From Bacillota bacterium (lineage in GTDB: Bacteria > Bacillota > Negativicutes > Sporomusales > Sporomusaceae): 64,000 nt of DNA. Shown one piece after another: positions 36,823 to 46,717 of this stretch (position 1 is its first letter; every line of letters starts with the position of its first letter). The DNA lies in the NCBI GenBank assembly GCA_017889705.1, contig JAGGAB010000007.1:124001-188000 (forward strand). The letters run 5' to 3'. The notes under the pieces were generated by a model, which did no database searches, was not told the origin of the DNA, and was given only the letters and a program-made list of their open reading frames with translations. A program made the translations under genes and the position numbers.

Positions 36823-38910
36823 GTGGCAACTGTTTCGCATGTTACCATTAGAAAGAGGATGGCAGTCCTGTTTCTTGTAATATCGGTAATTATGATGGGG
36901 TTGATTGGTCGCTTACTCTATCTCCAATTTTATAAAAGCGCCTGGTTGGCAGAAAATGCCGTTGATCAGCGCATACGCGAAATTCCAGTTGAAGCTAAAC
37001 GAGGCATTATTTATGATCGAAATGGCCGGGAACTTGCAGTTAGTGTTAGTACCGAATCTGTTTATGTAATACCTGCCGAAATACGTAACCTTGAAGAAAC
37101 AGCAGCCAAACTGGCTGCTATTTTGGCGTTAGATGAAGACAATCTTAAAAACAAATTAAAAAGACGTCAGGCCTTTACCTGGATAAAACGTAAAATTGAA
37201 CCGGAAGTTAGCCGCCAAGTGCAGCTATTAAATCTTCCGGGCATTGGTGTTACTCAGGAAAACCGGCGGTATTATCCGCATGATAATTTAGCGGCTCATG
37301 TTCTTGGATTTAACGGTATTGACAGTCAAGGGCTTGATGGCGTTGAAATGACGTTTGATAGTTACTTAAAAGGCCGTTCAGGCAGTATTGTCATTGAGTA
37401 TGATGCCAGAGGCAGGGAAATACCCAATGCTTCTCACCGTTTTTCGCCACCGGTTGCAGGTCATAATATTTACCTAACCATCGATCTGGTTATTCAACAA
37501 ATTGCTGAACGGGAACTAGAGCGTGTAATGCAAGAGACGCAGGCTAAAGCTGCTACTATTATTGCTATTGATCCACGTGACGGCGGTATTCTGGCATTGG
37601 CTAACCGGCCGGATTACAATCCGAATAATTTTGGTAATTATTCTCCTCAATTATGGCGAAATATTGCCATCTCAAATGCGTATGAGCCTGGTTCGACTTT
37701 TAAGATTATTACCACCTCAGCCGTAATGTCTGAGCATATTGTTAAACTTGAGGAAAAGTTCTTTGATCCCGGTGAAGTTGAGGTGCAAGGCCGAAATATT
37801 CACTGCTGGAAACATGGCGGGCATGGCAGTCAGACCTTTGTCGAAGTGGTTCAAAACTCTTGTAATGTCGGGTTTGTTAATGTAGGATTACGGTTAGGGC
37901 GTGAGCACTTTTATCGCTATATTGACGCTTTTGGTTTTGGGCAGCATACAAATATTGATTTGCCGGGTGAAGCAAAAGGCATAATGATTGATCGTGCCAA
38001 AACTACACCCATTAATATTGCCACCATGTCGATTGGCCAAAGTATTGCGGTTACGCCTATTCAATTAGTAACTGCAGCCGCAGCAGTGGCTAATGATGGG
38101 AAATTGCTGCGACCGCAGATCGTTAGGGAAGTAAGGGATCAATCAGGACAATTAATCAGAGCGTTCCAGTCTGATGTGGTTAGGCAAGTACTGGATACTT
38201 CAATTACCAGGCAGGTCAAAGAGATACTGGAGTCAGTAGTGGCGAAGGGTACAGGCAGAAATGCCTATATCGAAGGATTTAAAATTGCCGGCAAGACAGG
38301 TACAGCGCAAAAAGTTGGTGCCGGCGGTTATTTGCCGGATAAATACGTGGCATCTTTTGTCGGTTTTGCACCTGCGGATAACCCGCAGGTGGCAATGTTA
38401 ATTGTAATTGATGAGCCTGTTGGTTTATACTATGGAGGACAGATTGCCGCGCCAGTATTTGGTGCTGTAATGAAAGATGTGCTCCAGTATCTTAAGGTAA
38501 ATCCTCAGCTGACGCCAGAAACACAAACCAGTAATGAACAATCCCATGTACTGGTACCCAGTATTATAAACTTACGTGTTCCGGAAGCAGTGAAAGAACT
38601 GGAGAAGGTCGGTTTGTCGCCGCGGATTGAAGAAGACGGAGACCGGATTGTCGATCAGATTCCCAAACCGGGAAGCCGTATGCCAAAAGGCGGCGGTGTG
38701 CTGCTATATACTATGACACCAAGGTATTTCTCGGGTGAAGTGACTGTGCCGGATTTAACAGGGCGGACGCAGCGGGAAGCGGTAGATTTGCTGGCTGAAC
38801 TGGGTCTGGCCATCAATCCGTCAGGTACAGGGGGCCATGTTGTTAAACAAGATCCGCTGCCGGGAAGTAAGGTGCCTTCAGGCACAAATATTACAATCTA
38901 TTTTGAGTAA
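36823..38910 (+). CDS. Class B penicillin-binding protein (FtsI/SpoVD-like) with two C-terminal PASTA domains
   Basis: RGIIYDRNGRELAVS, AYEPGSTFKIIT, SCNVG, KTGTAQK; PASTA repeats VPSIINLRVPEAVKELEKVGL and VPDLTGRTQREAVDLLAELGL. Confidence 0.93.
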   Translation: MATVSHVTIRKRMAVLFLVISVIMMGLIGRLLYLQFYKSAWLAENAVDQRIREIPVEAKRGIIYDRNGRELAVSVSTESVYVIPAEIRNLEETAAKLAAILALDEDNLKNKLKRRQAFTWIKRKIEPEVSRQVQLLNLPGIGVTQENRRYYPHDNLAAHVLGFNGIDSQGLDGVEMTFDSYLKGRSGSIVIEYDARGREIPNASHRFSPPVAGHNIYLTIDLVIQQIAERELERVMQETQAKAATIIAIDPRDGGILALANRPDYNPNNFGNYSPQLWRNIAISNAYEPGSTFKIITTSAVMSEHIVKLEEKFFDPGEVEVQGRNIHCWKHGGHGSQTFVEVVQNSCNVGFVNVGLRLGREHFYRYIDAFGFGQHTNIDLPGEAKGIMIDRAKTTPINIATMSIGQSIAVTPIQLVTAAAAVANDGKLLRPQIVREVRDQSGQLIRAFQSDVVRQVLDTSITRQVKEILESVVAKGTGRNAYIEGFKIAGKTGTAQKVGAGGYLPDKYVASFVGFAPADNPQVAMLIVIDEPVGLYYGGQIAAPVFGAVMKDVLQYLKVNPQLTPETQTSNEQSHVLVPSIINLRVPEAVKELEKVGLSPRIEEDGDRIVDQIPKPGSRMPKGGGVLLYTMTPRYFSGEVTVPDLTGRTQREAVDLLAELGLAINPSGTGGHVVKQDPLPGSKVPSGTNITIYFE

Positions 38911-38998
38911 TGCGTTAAAATCGGTAATAATGGCAAAAATACTAATAAAATGTTATAATTAGGTAATTTTGTTCTTAATTTGGGCAGGAGGAATTCAT

Positions 38999-40510
38999 AT
39001 GGCCAAGAATTTAAAACAACTGACAGCGTTATTAACAAATCCGAAGATTTATGGACAACTGGATAAAACCATCGAAGCAGTGGCACATGATTCCCGCAAA
39101 GTGGTTCCAGGCACATTGTTCTTTTGTGTGAGTGGTGTTCATGTTGACGGACATGATTATATAGCAGATGCTGCTAAACGCGGTGCTATTGCCGTTGTTG
39201 TAGAAAAAGATGTGCCAGACACAGGTGATAATATTACGGTAATCAAGGTGGCAGATACCCGGGCGGCAATGCAACTTATGGTACCGTATTTCTATGATTA
39301 TCCCGGCCATAAGCTGCGCATGATTGGCGTAACTGGTACAAATGGCAAAACTACGACTACATACTTGATCCGCGATATTCTGCGCAAGGCCGGCTATAAA
39401 ACCGGTTTGATTGGGACTATTCAAACACTGATTGACGACAAGGCATTACCGATAAAGAATACAACCCCTGATGTTATTGAACTCCAAAGTACACTGGCAG
39501 AAATGGTTAATAGCGGTATGAACTATGTGATCATGGAAGTTTCTTCCCATGCCTTGGCACTAAACCGGGTAGCCGGCTGTGAGTTTGATACAGGCGTTTT
39601 TACCAATATGACCCAGGATCATCTGGATTTTCATCAGACGTTTGAGAACTATATTGATGCTAAAGCCGCATTGTTTCGCAGCCTGACCAATCCCAATAAT
39701 ACCAAAACAGGCAAAACAGCAGTGATCAACCTTGATGATAATGCCGGCGCCATTATGGCGAAAAATACGGCTTGCCCGGTAATTAGTTATTCAGCGCAAG
39801 GCAAAGGTGTTTTATCAGCAAGCGATGTAAATGTTAAAGAAAACGGATCAAGTTTCCAAATAACCGGCCCATTCGGAACTATAGATCTCTCGCTCACTAT
39901 TACCGGCATGTTCAATGTGTATAATGTTTTGGCGGCAATAGGGGTTGCTTTGTCAGAAGGCGTTGCCCCTGACGTTATTAAAGAGGCCTTAGAGAGCTTT
40001 ACTAGCGTACCCGGACGATTTGAACTGGTGCAAGCCGGCCAGCCGTTTACGGTAATTGTGGATTATGCTCATACACCTGATGGTTTGGAGAATGTACTGA
40101 AAACTGCCAAGCAGTTTGCCCAGGGAAAAATCATTGTAGTGTTTGGCTGCGGTGGTGACCGGGACCGCACAAAACGTCCGATTATGGGTAGAATTGCAGT
40201 GCAATATGGTGACCTGGTGCTGGCAACATCAGACAATCCGCGGAGCGAAGATCCGCAAAAAATTTTGGTTGATGTAGAAGTTGGTATTAAGGAAGCGCTT
40301 AACGGCGAAACAAAAGGGAAACAGTATGAAGTAATTGCTGACCGCCGTCAGGCTATCAGCCGGGCAATCAGCTTGGCTAAACCGCAGGATGTGATACTTA
40401 TTGCCGGTAAAGGGCATGAAACTTATCAGATTTTGCATGACAGAACAATTGATTTTGATGACCGGCAAGTGGCACGTGAAGTCATCAAGGAGATGAATAA
40501 GAATGGCTGA
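38999..40510 (+). CDS. murE: UDP-N-acetylmuramoyl-tripeptide synthetase MurE
   Basis: VTGTNGKTTTTYLIRDIL, DHLDFHQTFENY, VDYAHTPDGLENVL, VFGCGGDRDRTKRPIMG, DNPRSEDP. Confidence 0.96.
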   Translation: MAKNLKQLTALLTNPKIYGQLDKTIEAVAHDSRKVVPGTLFFCVSGVHVDGHDYIADAAKRGAIAVVVEKDVPDTGDNITVIKVADTRAAMQLMVPYFYDYPGHKLRMIGVTGTNGKTTTTYLIRDILRKAGYKTGLIGTIQTLIDDKALPIKNTTPDVIELQSTLAEMVNSGMNYVIMEVSSHALALNRVAGCEFDTGVFTNMTQDHLDFHQTFENYIDAKAALFRSLTNPNNTKTGKTAVINLDDNAGAIMAKNTACPVISYSAQGKGVLSASDVNVKENGSSFQITGPFGTIDLSLTITGMFNVYNVLAAIGVALSEGVAPDVIKEALESFTSVPGRFELVQAGQPFTVIVDYAHTPDGLENVLKTAKQFAQGKIIVVFGCGGDRDRTKRPIMGRIAVQYGDLVLATSDNPRSEDPQKILVDVEVGIKEALNGETKGKQYEVIADRRQAISRAISLAKPQDVILIAGKGHETYQILHDRTIDFDDRQVAREVIKEMNKNG

Positions 40511-41882
40511 TTTTACGTTGACAGAAGTGCTTAAGGCTACCGGTGGTCAATTAACTAATGCCGGCAGCAGCAAAATGTTCCAGGGGGTTTCAACCGATAC
40601 CAGGAGCATTGAGGCCGGCAACTTGTTTGTAGCTTTGGTGGGTGAACGTTTTGACGGCAATGAATTTGCGGCTCAGGCAGCAGCCCAAGGCGCAACCTGT
40701 TTGCTTGTCAGTAAACAGGTTAATGTACCTGACAATATTACGGTAGTACAAGTAACTAACACGTTAACAGCACTACAGGCGCTGGCCAGATTTCACCGTG
40801 AACGGTATTCCATTCCGGTTATTGCTGTGACTGGGTCAAATGGCAAAACGACAACTAAGGATATGCTGGCTGCCGTATTATCCAGCAGATTCAAGGTGCT
40901 TAAAACCGAAGCCAATTTTAATAATGAGATAGGTTTGCCGTTAACCTTGCTTAAGCTGGAAGCATCCCACGAAGTGGCGGTTGTTGAAATGGGGATGCGG
41001 GCCAGCGGCGAAATACGGGAGCTCACCCAAATCGCACTGCCAACTGTTGGCGTAGTGACAAACGTGGGCGAAACGCATGTGGAAATTCTCGGCTCCATTG
41101 AAAATATTGCATCTGCCAAAGCTGAACTTGTGGAAGCAATTGGTCAAGATGATTTGGTGATCCTCAATGCAGATAATCCACATGTACAGAATATGCAGCA
41201 TAAAGCGCAAGGACGGGTTGTTTTTTACGGCTTGGGCTCAAGCGCATTTGTCCGGGCAGAGAACATTACTTTCGGCGATAATGGGGATTTAGTTACAACC
41301 TTTGATTGCTGTAGTGCACGGGGAAGCTTTCCGGTCGTATTACAGGCTGTTGGCATACATAATGTTTATAATGCGCTTGCAGCTATTGCAACAGGCTGGG
41401 AATTAGGATTAACGCCAGGTGAAATACAAAAGGGTATTAGCAGTTTTACTCCCGGGGCTATGCGGTTTGAAATTAAGAAGTTTGGTGAGTTCACTGTCAT
41501 AAATGATGTTTACAATGCAAGTCCGTTGTCAATGGAGGCGGCGCTTACCACCTTATCCAGCATAAGTAAGGGACGGAAAATTGCCGTGCTCGGAGATATG
41601 TTAGAATTGGGCGATACTGCGCTTGAGGCTCACCGGAAAGTGGGCAGGCAGGCTGCTGAGCAAGGGGTAGACAGTATTATAACTGTTGGAGAACTGGCAG
41701 TACATATTGCCGAAGCTGCCTGTGAACTTGGTGTAACGGCGCAGTCTTTTAAGGATCACAACGCGGCAATTGACGTGCTGCGCAATTTGATGAAACCGGG
41801 AGATTATATTCTACTAAAGGGTTCCCGTGGCATGAAGATGGAAACTATGCTCAAAGCATTTGAAGACATATCGGTAGGATAA
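40503..41882 (+). CDS. murF: UDP-N-acetylmuramoyl-tripeptide-D-Ala-D-Ala ligase MurF
   Basis: VTGSNGKTTTKDMLAAVL, EANFNNEIGLPLTLL, NDVYNASPLSM, GDMLELG. Confidence 0.95.
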   Translation: MADFTLTEVLKATGGQLTNAGSSKMFQGVSTDTRSIEAGNLFVALVGERFDGNEFAAQAAAQGATCLLVSKQVNVPDNITVVQVTNTLTALQALARFHRERYSIPVIAVTGSNGKTTTKDMLAAVLSSRFKVLKTEANFNNEIGLPLTLLKLEASHEVAVVEMGMRASGEIRELTQIALPTVGVVTNVGETHVEILGSIENIASAKAELVEAIGQDDLVILNADNPHVQNMQHKAQGRVVFYGLGSSAFVRAENITFGDNGDLVTTFDCCSARGSFPVVLQAVGIHNVYNALAAIATGWELGLTPGEIQKGISSFTPGAMRFEIKKFGEFTVINDVYNASPLSMEAALTTLSSISKGRKIAVLGDMLELGDTALEAHRKVGRQAAEQGVDSIITVGELAVHIAEAACELGVTAQSFKDHNAAIDVLRNLMKPGDYILLKGSRGMKMETMLKAFEDISVG

Positions 41883-41982
41883 TGAATTTAGCTATTCCGC
41901 ACTAAAGAAGTTTGCAGGGGCAGACAAGAATTGTAGGCAGCTACAAAAAGCTTTACACGTTGCAATTATTTAGGAGGTTACC

Positions 41983-42960
41983 ATGCAAGAATTGTTGTAC
42001 GCAGCGATTATGGCATTTGTTATTGCTATAGCCGCTGGGCCGCTCTTTATTCCACTTTTAAGGCGGCTGAAATTTGGTCAGAGCATCAGAGCAGAAGGGC
42101 CAGAGAGCCATTATGCCAAGGCCGGTACGCCGACTATGGGCGGAGTGCTGATTTTGCTGGCATTAGTTATTCCGGCAGTAGTATTTGCAGGCAATAATCC
42201 TGAAGTATTATTGGCGCTGTTTGTTACCTTAGGTCACGGCTTAATTGGTTTTCTGGATGATTTTATCAAAGTGGTATTAAAACGGTCATTAGGCTTAAAA
42301 GCACGCCAGAAGCTGCTGGGACAGATTATTATGGCAGTGGCCTTGTCGTATATTGCCAGCGTCTACTTTGGACGTGGTACAGATTTATGGATACCTGTTC
42401 TGGGGGCAAGTGTTGATTTTGGAATCTTATATTATGTATTAATATTTCTTGTCCTTGTTGGTACGACCAATGCGGTTAACCTAACTGACGGACTTGATGG
42501 CTTGGCTGCAGGTACAACTACTGTGGCGGCACTGGCCTACACTGTAATTGCTTTGTACTTTGGCAAACCGTACTTGGCAGTTTTTTGTGTTGCATTAGCC
42601 GGCGCCTGTCTTGGTTTTTTGCGATACAATGCTCATCCAGCTAAAGTGTTTATGGGTGATACCGGTTCACTTGCGTTGGGGGGAGCGCTGGCAGCAGTAG
42701 CAGTATTGACTAAAACCGAATTTCTGCTGGTTATTGTTGGCGGTGTATTTGTCCTTGAAGCTCTGTCTGTCATTATTCAAGTAATCTCATTTAAGTCAAC
42801 AGGAAAACGGGTATTTAAAATGAGTCCGATTCACCATCATTTTGAATTATCTGGTTGGTCGGAGACCAAAGTGGTAATGGTATTCTGGCTGACAGGTGCA
42901 TTGTTTGCTGCTATTGCATTAAGTATTTTAGCAGTTAGCCGGGCAGGAGGTTTATCATGA
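41983..42960 (+). CDS. mraY: Phospho-N-acetylmuramoyl-pentapeptide transferase MraY
   Basis: SHYAKAGTPTMGG, GFLDDFIKV, NAVNLTDGLDGLAAG, VFMGDTGSLALGG, PIHHHFELSGWSETKVV. Confidence 0.97.
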   Translation: MQELLYAAIMAFVIAIAAGPLFIPLLRRLKFGQSIRAEGPESHYAKAGTPTMGGVLILLALVIPAVVFAGNNPEVLLALFVTLGHGLIGFLDDFIKVVLKRSLGLKARQKLLGQIIMAVALSYIASVYFGRGTDLWIPVLGASVDFGILYYVLIFLVLVGTTNAVNLTDGLDGLAAGTTTVAALAYTVIALYFGKPYLAVFCVALAGACLGFLRYNAHPAKVFMGDTGSLALGGALAAVAVLTKTEFLLVIVGGVFVLEALSVIIQVISFKSTGKRVFKMSPIHHHFELSGWSETKVVMVFWLTGALFAAIALSILAVSRAGGLS

Positions 42961-44324
42961 GTAAACAAACAGAATTTGCTAATAAAAAAGCCTTGGTATT
43001 AGGTGCCGGTATTAGCGGGCTTTCTGTAGCTAAGATTTTAAAACAGCTGGGTGCTGACGTCATTGTAAGTGATTCCAAACCCATTGAAAAATTTGATCAT
43101 GATTTTTCTGAATTAAAAGCAGCTAGTATTGGATTGGCGTTAGGAAATCAGAATGAGCAGCTGCTTGATGGCATAGACTATCTTGTGGTGTCACCCGGCA
43201 TTTCAATTTATATTCCGTTGGTTGCTGCCGCGCAAAGCAGGGGAATCTGTGTTATGAGTGAGGTTGAAGTTGCCTATCGTATTAGTGCGGCACCAATGGT
43301 GGCCATTACCGGTACTAATGGCAAAACAACAACAACAACGCTGGTTGGTGAAATGCTGAAAACCACTGGCCGCCAGGTTGGGGTAGGGGGCAATATTGGC
43401 GCGTCGCTGTCCGAACAGGCGCTCGAGATTAAAGCTGATGGCTTTATTGTTGCCGAGATATCAAGTTTTCAACTGGAAGGCGCCAGCCGGTTTCATCCCC
43501 GCATTGCTGCCATACTTAATTTGACTCCTGACCATTTAGACCGGCATCGCAGTATGGAAATCTATCAACAAATGAAAGAAAGAATATTTATAACGCAGCA
43601 AGCAAATGACTATATAATCCTTAACTATGATGATGAAGCTGTACGGGAAATGGCCAATAGGGCACCGGGCAAGGTAGTGTATTTCAGCCGGAAACAGCGT
43701 CTCGACTCAGGGTTTTATGCGGAAAGTGGCAAGATTAAAGCAGCTGTAGATGGCAAAAACATTGAGATTTGTGCTATCGACGCCATTAAGATAAAAGGCG
43801 GACATAATGTAGAAAATGCATTGGCAGCCTGTGCAATATGCTATTTTGCCGGTGCGCAGATTGAAGCAATGGCAGAAGTACTAAAGAACTTTCCTGGTGT
43901 GGAGCATCGTATTGAACCAGTTGCTGAACGTAAGGGCGTAGCTTATTATAATGATTCTAAAGCAACCAACCCCGAATCTTCGATCAAGGCCTTAGAAGCG
44001 TTTGACGGCCATATTATTTTAATTGCCGGTGGTCGGGATAAGAATACAGACTTAACAGAATTTATGACAATAGCCAAAGAGCGAGTCGAACATATGATTT
44101 TGTTAGGTGAGGCACAGCAACGTTTTGCCGAAGCCGCAGCTCGGCAGGGGATAAAAAATATCCACCAGGTAGCTTCGTTTGAAGAAGCAGTAAAGTTAGC
44201 CTATTCATTGGCGCAACCGCCGCAGGTGGTATTATTGTCACCGGCCTGTGCCAGTTATGATATGTTTGATAATTATGAACAGCGGGGAAGGGTCTTTAAA
44301 GATTTGGTGCGCCGACTAATTTAA
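42957..44324 (+). CDS. murD: UDP-N-acetylmuramoylalanine-D-glutamate ligase MurD
   Basis: VLGAGISGLSVAKIL, ITGTNGKTTTTTLVGEML, NLTPDHLDRH, YYNDSKATNPESS. Confidence 0.96.
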   Translation: MSKQTEFANKKALVLGAGISGLSVAKILKQLGADVIVSDSKPIEKFDHDFSELKAASIGLALGNQNEQLLDGIDYLVVSPGISIYIPLVAAAQSRGICVMSEVEVAYRISAAPMVAITGTNGKTTTTTLVGEMLKTTGRQVGVGGNIGASLSEQALEIKADGFIVAEISSFQLEGASRFHPRIAAILNLTPDHLDRHRSMEIYQQMKERIFITQQANDYIILNYDDEAVREMANRAPGKVVYFSRKQRLDSGFYAESGKIKAAVDGKNIEICAIDAIKIKGGHNVENALAACAICYFAGAQIEAMAEVLKNFPGVEHRIEPVAERKGVAYYNDSKATNPESSIKALEAFDGHIILIAGGRDKNTDLTEFMTIAKERVEHMILLGEAQQRFAEAAARQGIKNIHQVASFEEAVKLAYSLAQPPQVVLLSPACASYDMFDNYEQRGRVFKDLVRRLI

Positions 44325-44336
44325 GGAGGGAGCCGG

Positions 44337-45440
44337 ATGGGAGTCAGGCCTAAGTCGCCCGATTATGTCATTTTCTTTTCCATCATTGGTTTGATGGGGT
44401 TTGGAATAGTGATGGTTTATAGTTCTAGTGCGGTTTCTGCATATGTAAACTATAATGACAGCTACTATTTTTTAAAGCGCCAGATGATATGGGCTACATT
44501 AGGGATACTGACAATGCTGCTTACCATGAATATTGATTATCATGCCTGGCGTAAATTAGCCAAACCGGTAATGATAATCACCTTAATTTTATTGGTTTTA
44601 GTTCTTGTTCCCGGTTTGGGAAAAGTAGTTAACGGCGCAAGGCGCTGGCTGGGGTTTGGCTCGCTTTATCTGCAACCGTCAGAAATAGCGAAATTAAGTA
44701 TGGTGTTATTTACTGTTCATAGTCTGGCAAAATCACAAGATAAAATTGGACACTTTGTTAAAGGGGTAGTTCCCCAACTGGCAATGCTGTTAGTTGTTTT
44801 TGGTTTGATTTTAAAAGAGCCTGATTTAGGAACAGGGCTTGTTATTTCCGGCACAGTCTTTATTTTACTGTTTGCGTCAGGCGTGAAATTGTCCCACTTA
44901 GGTTCCTTGGGGGCAGCCGGTGTTATCGGTATAATTGCGGCAATCATTGCCGAGCCTTACCGCCTGAAACGCTTGTTGGCATTTAGCGATCCCTGGGCTG
45001 ATCCGCTCAATAGTGGGTATCATATCATTCAATCCCTATATGCGATCGGGTCAGGCGGCTTGTTTGGTGTTGGGCTGGGACGAAGCCGTGAAAAATTCCT
45101 GTATTTGCCGGAACCTCATACTGATTTTATTTTTGCTATTTTAGGTGAGGAACTTGGCTTTATCGGAACAGCCACAGTCATAATATTATTTTTTTTATTT
45201 GCCTGGAGAGGTTTTAAAATTGCCATATCAGCGCCAGATGTATATGGCAGCCTGTTGGCAGGTGGAATAGCCAGTATGATTGTATTGCAGGCACTTATGA
45301 ACATTGCAGTAGTTACTGCTTCGATGCCGGTAACAGGAATTCCGTTGCCTTTTATTAGTTTCGGCGGTTCTTCCCTGATTTTCACGCTGGCAGCGGTAGG
45401 TATACTTCTTAATGTTTCTCGGTATGTCAGCTTGAAATGA
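44337..45440 (+). CDS. ftsW: FtsW/RodA/SpoVE-type SEDS glycosyltransferase
   Basis: GFGIVMVYSSSAVSA, GARRWLGFGSLYLQPSEIAKL, EPHTDFIFAILGEELGFIG, GIPLPFISFGGSSL. Confidence 0.95.
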   Translation: MGVRPKSPDYVIFFSIIGLMGFGIVMVYSSSAVSAYVNYNDSYYFLKRQMIWATLGILTMLLTMNIDYHAWRKLAKPVMIITLILLVLVLVPGLGKVVNGARRWLGFGSLYLQPSEIAKLSMVLFTVHSLAKSQDKIGHFVKGVVPQLAMLLVVFGLILKEPDLGTGLVISGTVFILLFASGVKLSHLGSLGAAGVIGIIAAIIAEPYRLKRLLAFSDPWADPLNSGYHIIQSLYAIGSGGLFGVGLGRSREKFLYLPEPHTDFIFAILGEELGFIGTATVIILFFLFAWRGFKIAISAPDVYGSLLAGGIASMIVLQALMNIAVVTASMPVTGIPLPFISFGGSSLIFTLAAVGILLNVSRYVSLK

Positions 45441-45458
45441 ATGTAGGAGGCAAAATAT

Positions 45459-46586
45459 ATGCGAATCATTATTTCTGGCGGGGGTACAGGTGGGCACATC
45501 TACCCCGCCATTACTCTCGCCAGAGAAGTAGCCAAGCTTACTGAGCATTGTGAGATACTTTTTGTCGGGACTAAACATGGTTTGGAAGCCGACATCATTC
45601 CTAAAGAAGGCTTTGCCTTTGCCACTATTGAGGTGAGCGGACTGGAACGAAAGCTGTCGTGGAAAAATGTTCGGACACTGCTTAGCACAATAGGCAGCGT
45701 GTGGAAATCTTCCCGTATTATAAAAGACTTTAAACCTGATGTTGTTATTGGTACAGGTGGATATGTATGCGGTCCTGTGCTGCTGGCCGCCAGTCTGCTG
45801 AAAGTCCCGACCATTATTCAGGAACAAAATGTTATTCCTGGTATCACCAATAAAATTTTATCGCGGTTTGTGGACAAAATTGCGTTGGGTTACCAGGAGG
45901 CTGCCGCTTATTTTCATAACTGTCGTCCTGAACAAATAGTGGTGACCGGCAACCCCATCAGGCCAGAGGTAATGTCAGCGACGCGAGAAGAGGGCTTGAC
46001 AGAACTTGGTCTTAGTTCTGATAAACTAACCGTGCTGGCAGTTGGTGGCAGCAGGGGCGCGCGCAGTATGAATCAAGCTATGGTTGGTGTCGGTACTTAT
46101 TTTAATGGAAATCCTCATATTCAAATATTGCATGTGACAGGACAAAGCGAGTATAATAGCATAGTTGGCAATTATAAACAATCAGGTATAGAGCCTTCCA
46201 ACGCTGGCAATATTATCATCAAACCATATTTGTATAATATGCCGCTGGCGCTTGCTGCGGCAGATGTAGCTGTTTTTCGGGCTGGTGCAGTTGGACTGGC
46301 CGAGTTAACAGCACGCGGTATTCCGGCAATTCTCATACCCTATCCTTATGCTGCGGAAAACCATCAGGAGTTCAATGCCAAGGCATTGGAAAAGCATGGT
46401 GCCGCACTGGTGATTGCCGATAAAGAATTAACAGATGCTAAATTAATCGACGCTATAAAAATGCTGTTAGATAATTCAGCGGTACTTGTAAATATGGCTA
46501 AAAAAAGTAAAGAGTTAGGGCGTCCACAAGCTGCTCAGACAATTGCGCGTATGGCAATTGATCTGAAAAAAACGTTATCAAAGTAA
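45459..46586 (+). CDS. murG: UDP-GlcNAc undecaprenyl-PP-MurNAc-pentapeptide transferase MurG
   Basis: ISGGGTGGHIYPAITLA, GTGGYVCGPVLLAA, QEQNVIPGITNKIL, FRAGAVGLAELTARGIPAILIPYPYAAENHQ. Confidence 0.96.
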   Translation: MRIIISGGGTGGHIYPAITLAREVAKLTEHCEILFVGTKHGLEADIIPKEGFAFATIEVSGLERKLSWKNVRTLLSTIGSVWKSSRIIKDFKPDVVIGTGGYVCGPVLLAASLLKVPTIIQEQNVIPGITNKILSRFVDKIALGYQEAAAYFHNCRPEQIVVTGNPIRPEVMSATREEGLTELGLSSDKLTVLAVGGSRGARSMNQAMVGVGTYFNGNPHIQILHVTGQSEYNSIVGNYKQSGIEPSNAGNIIIKPYLYNMPLALAAADVAVFRAGAVGLAELTARGIPAILIPYPYAAENHQEFNAKALEKHGAALVIADKELTDAKLIDAIKMLLDNSAVLVNMAKKSKELGRPQAAQTIARMAIDLKKTLSK

Positions 46587-46717
46587 TAAGGTAACATTGG
46601 CTGCCAACAGTGCATACACTATGGTATGTCAAAAACGGCAGCGACTAGGCTGGGGAATAGCTCTTTCTGCAGGTATGGGCACTGGAGAACGCCGGTGCGC
46701 CTGAAAGGGGAGAAGTA

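Noticed and set aside
45228-45827. 199-aa minus-strand ORF across ftsW/murG
   Set aside because: Spans two well-supported + genes; no recognisable domain.
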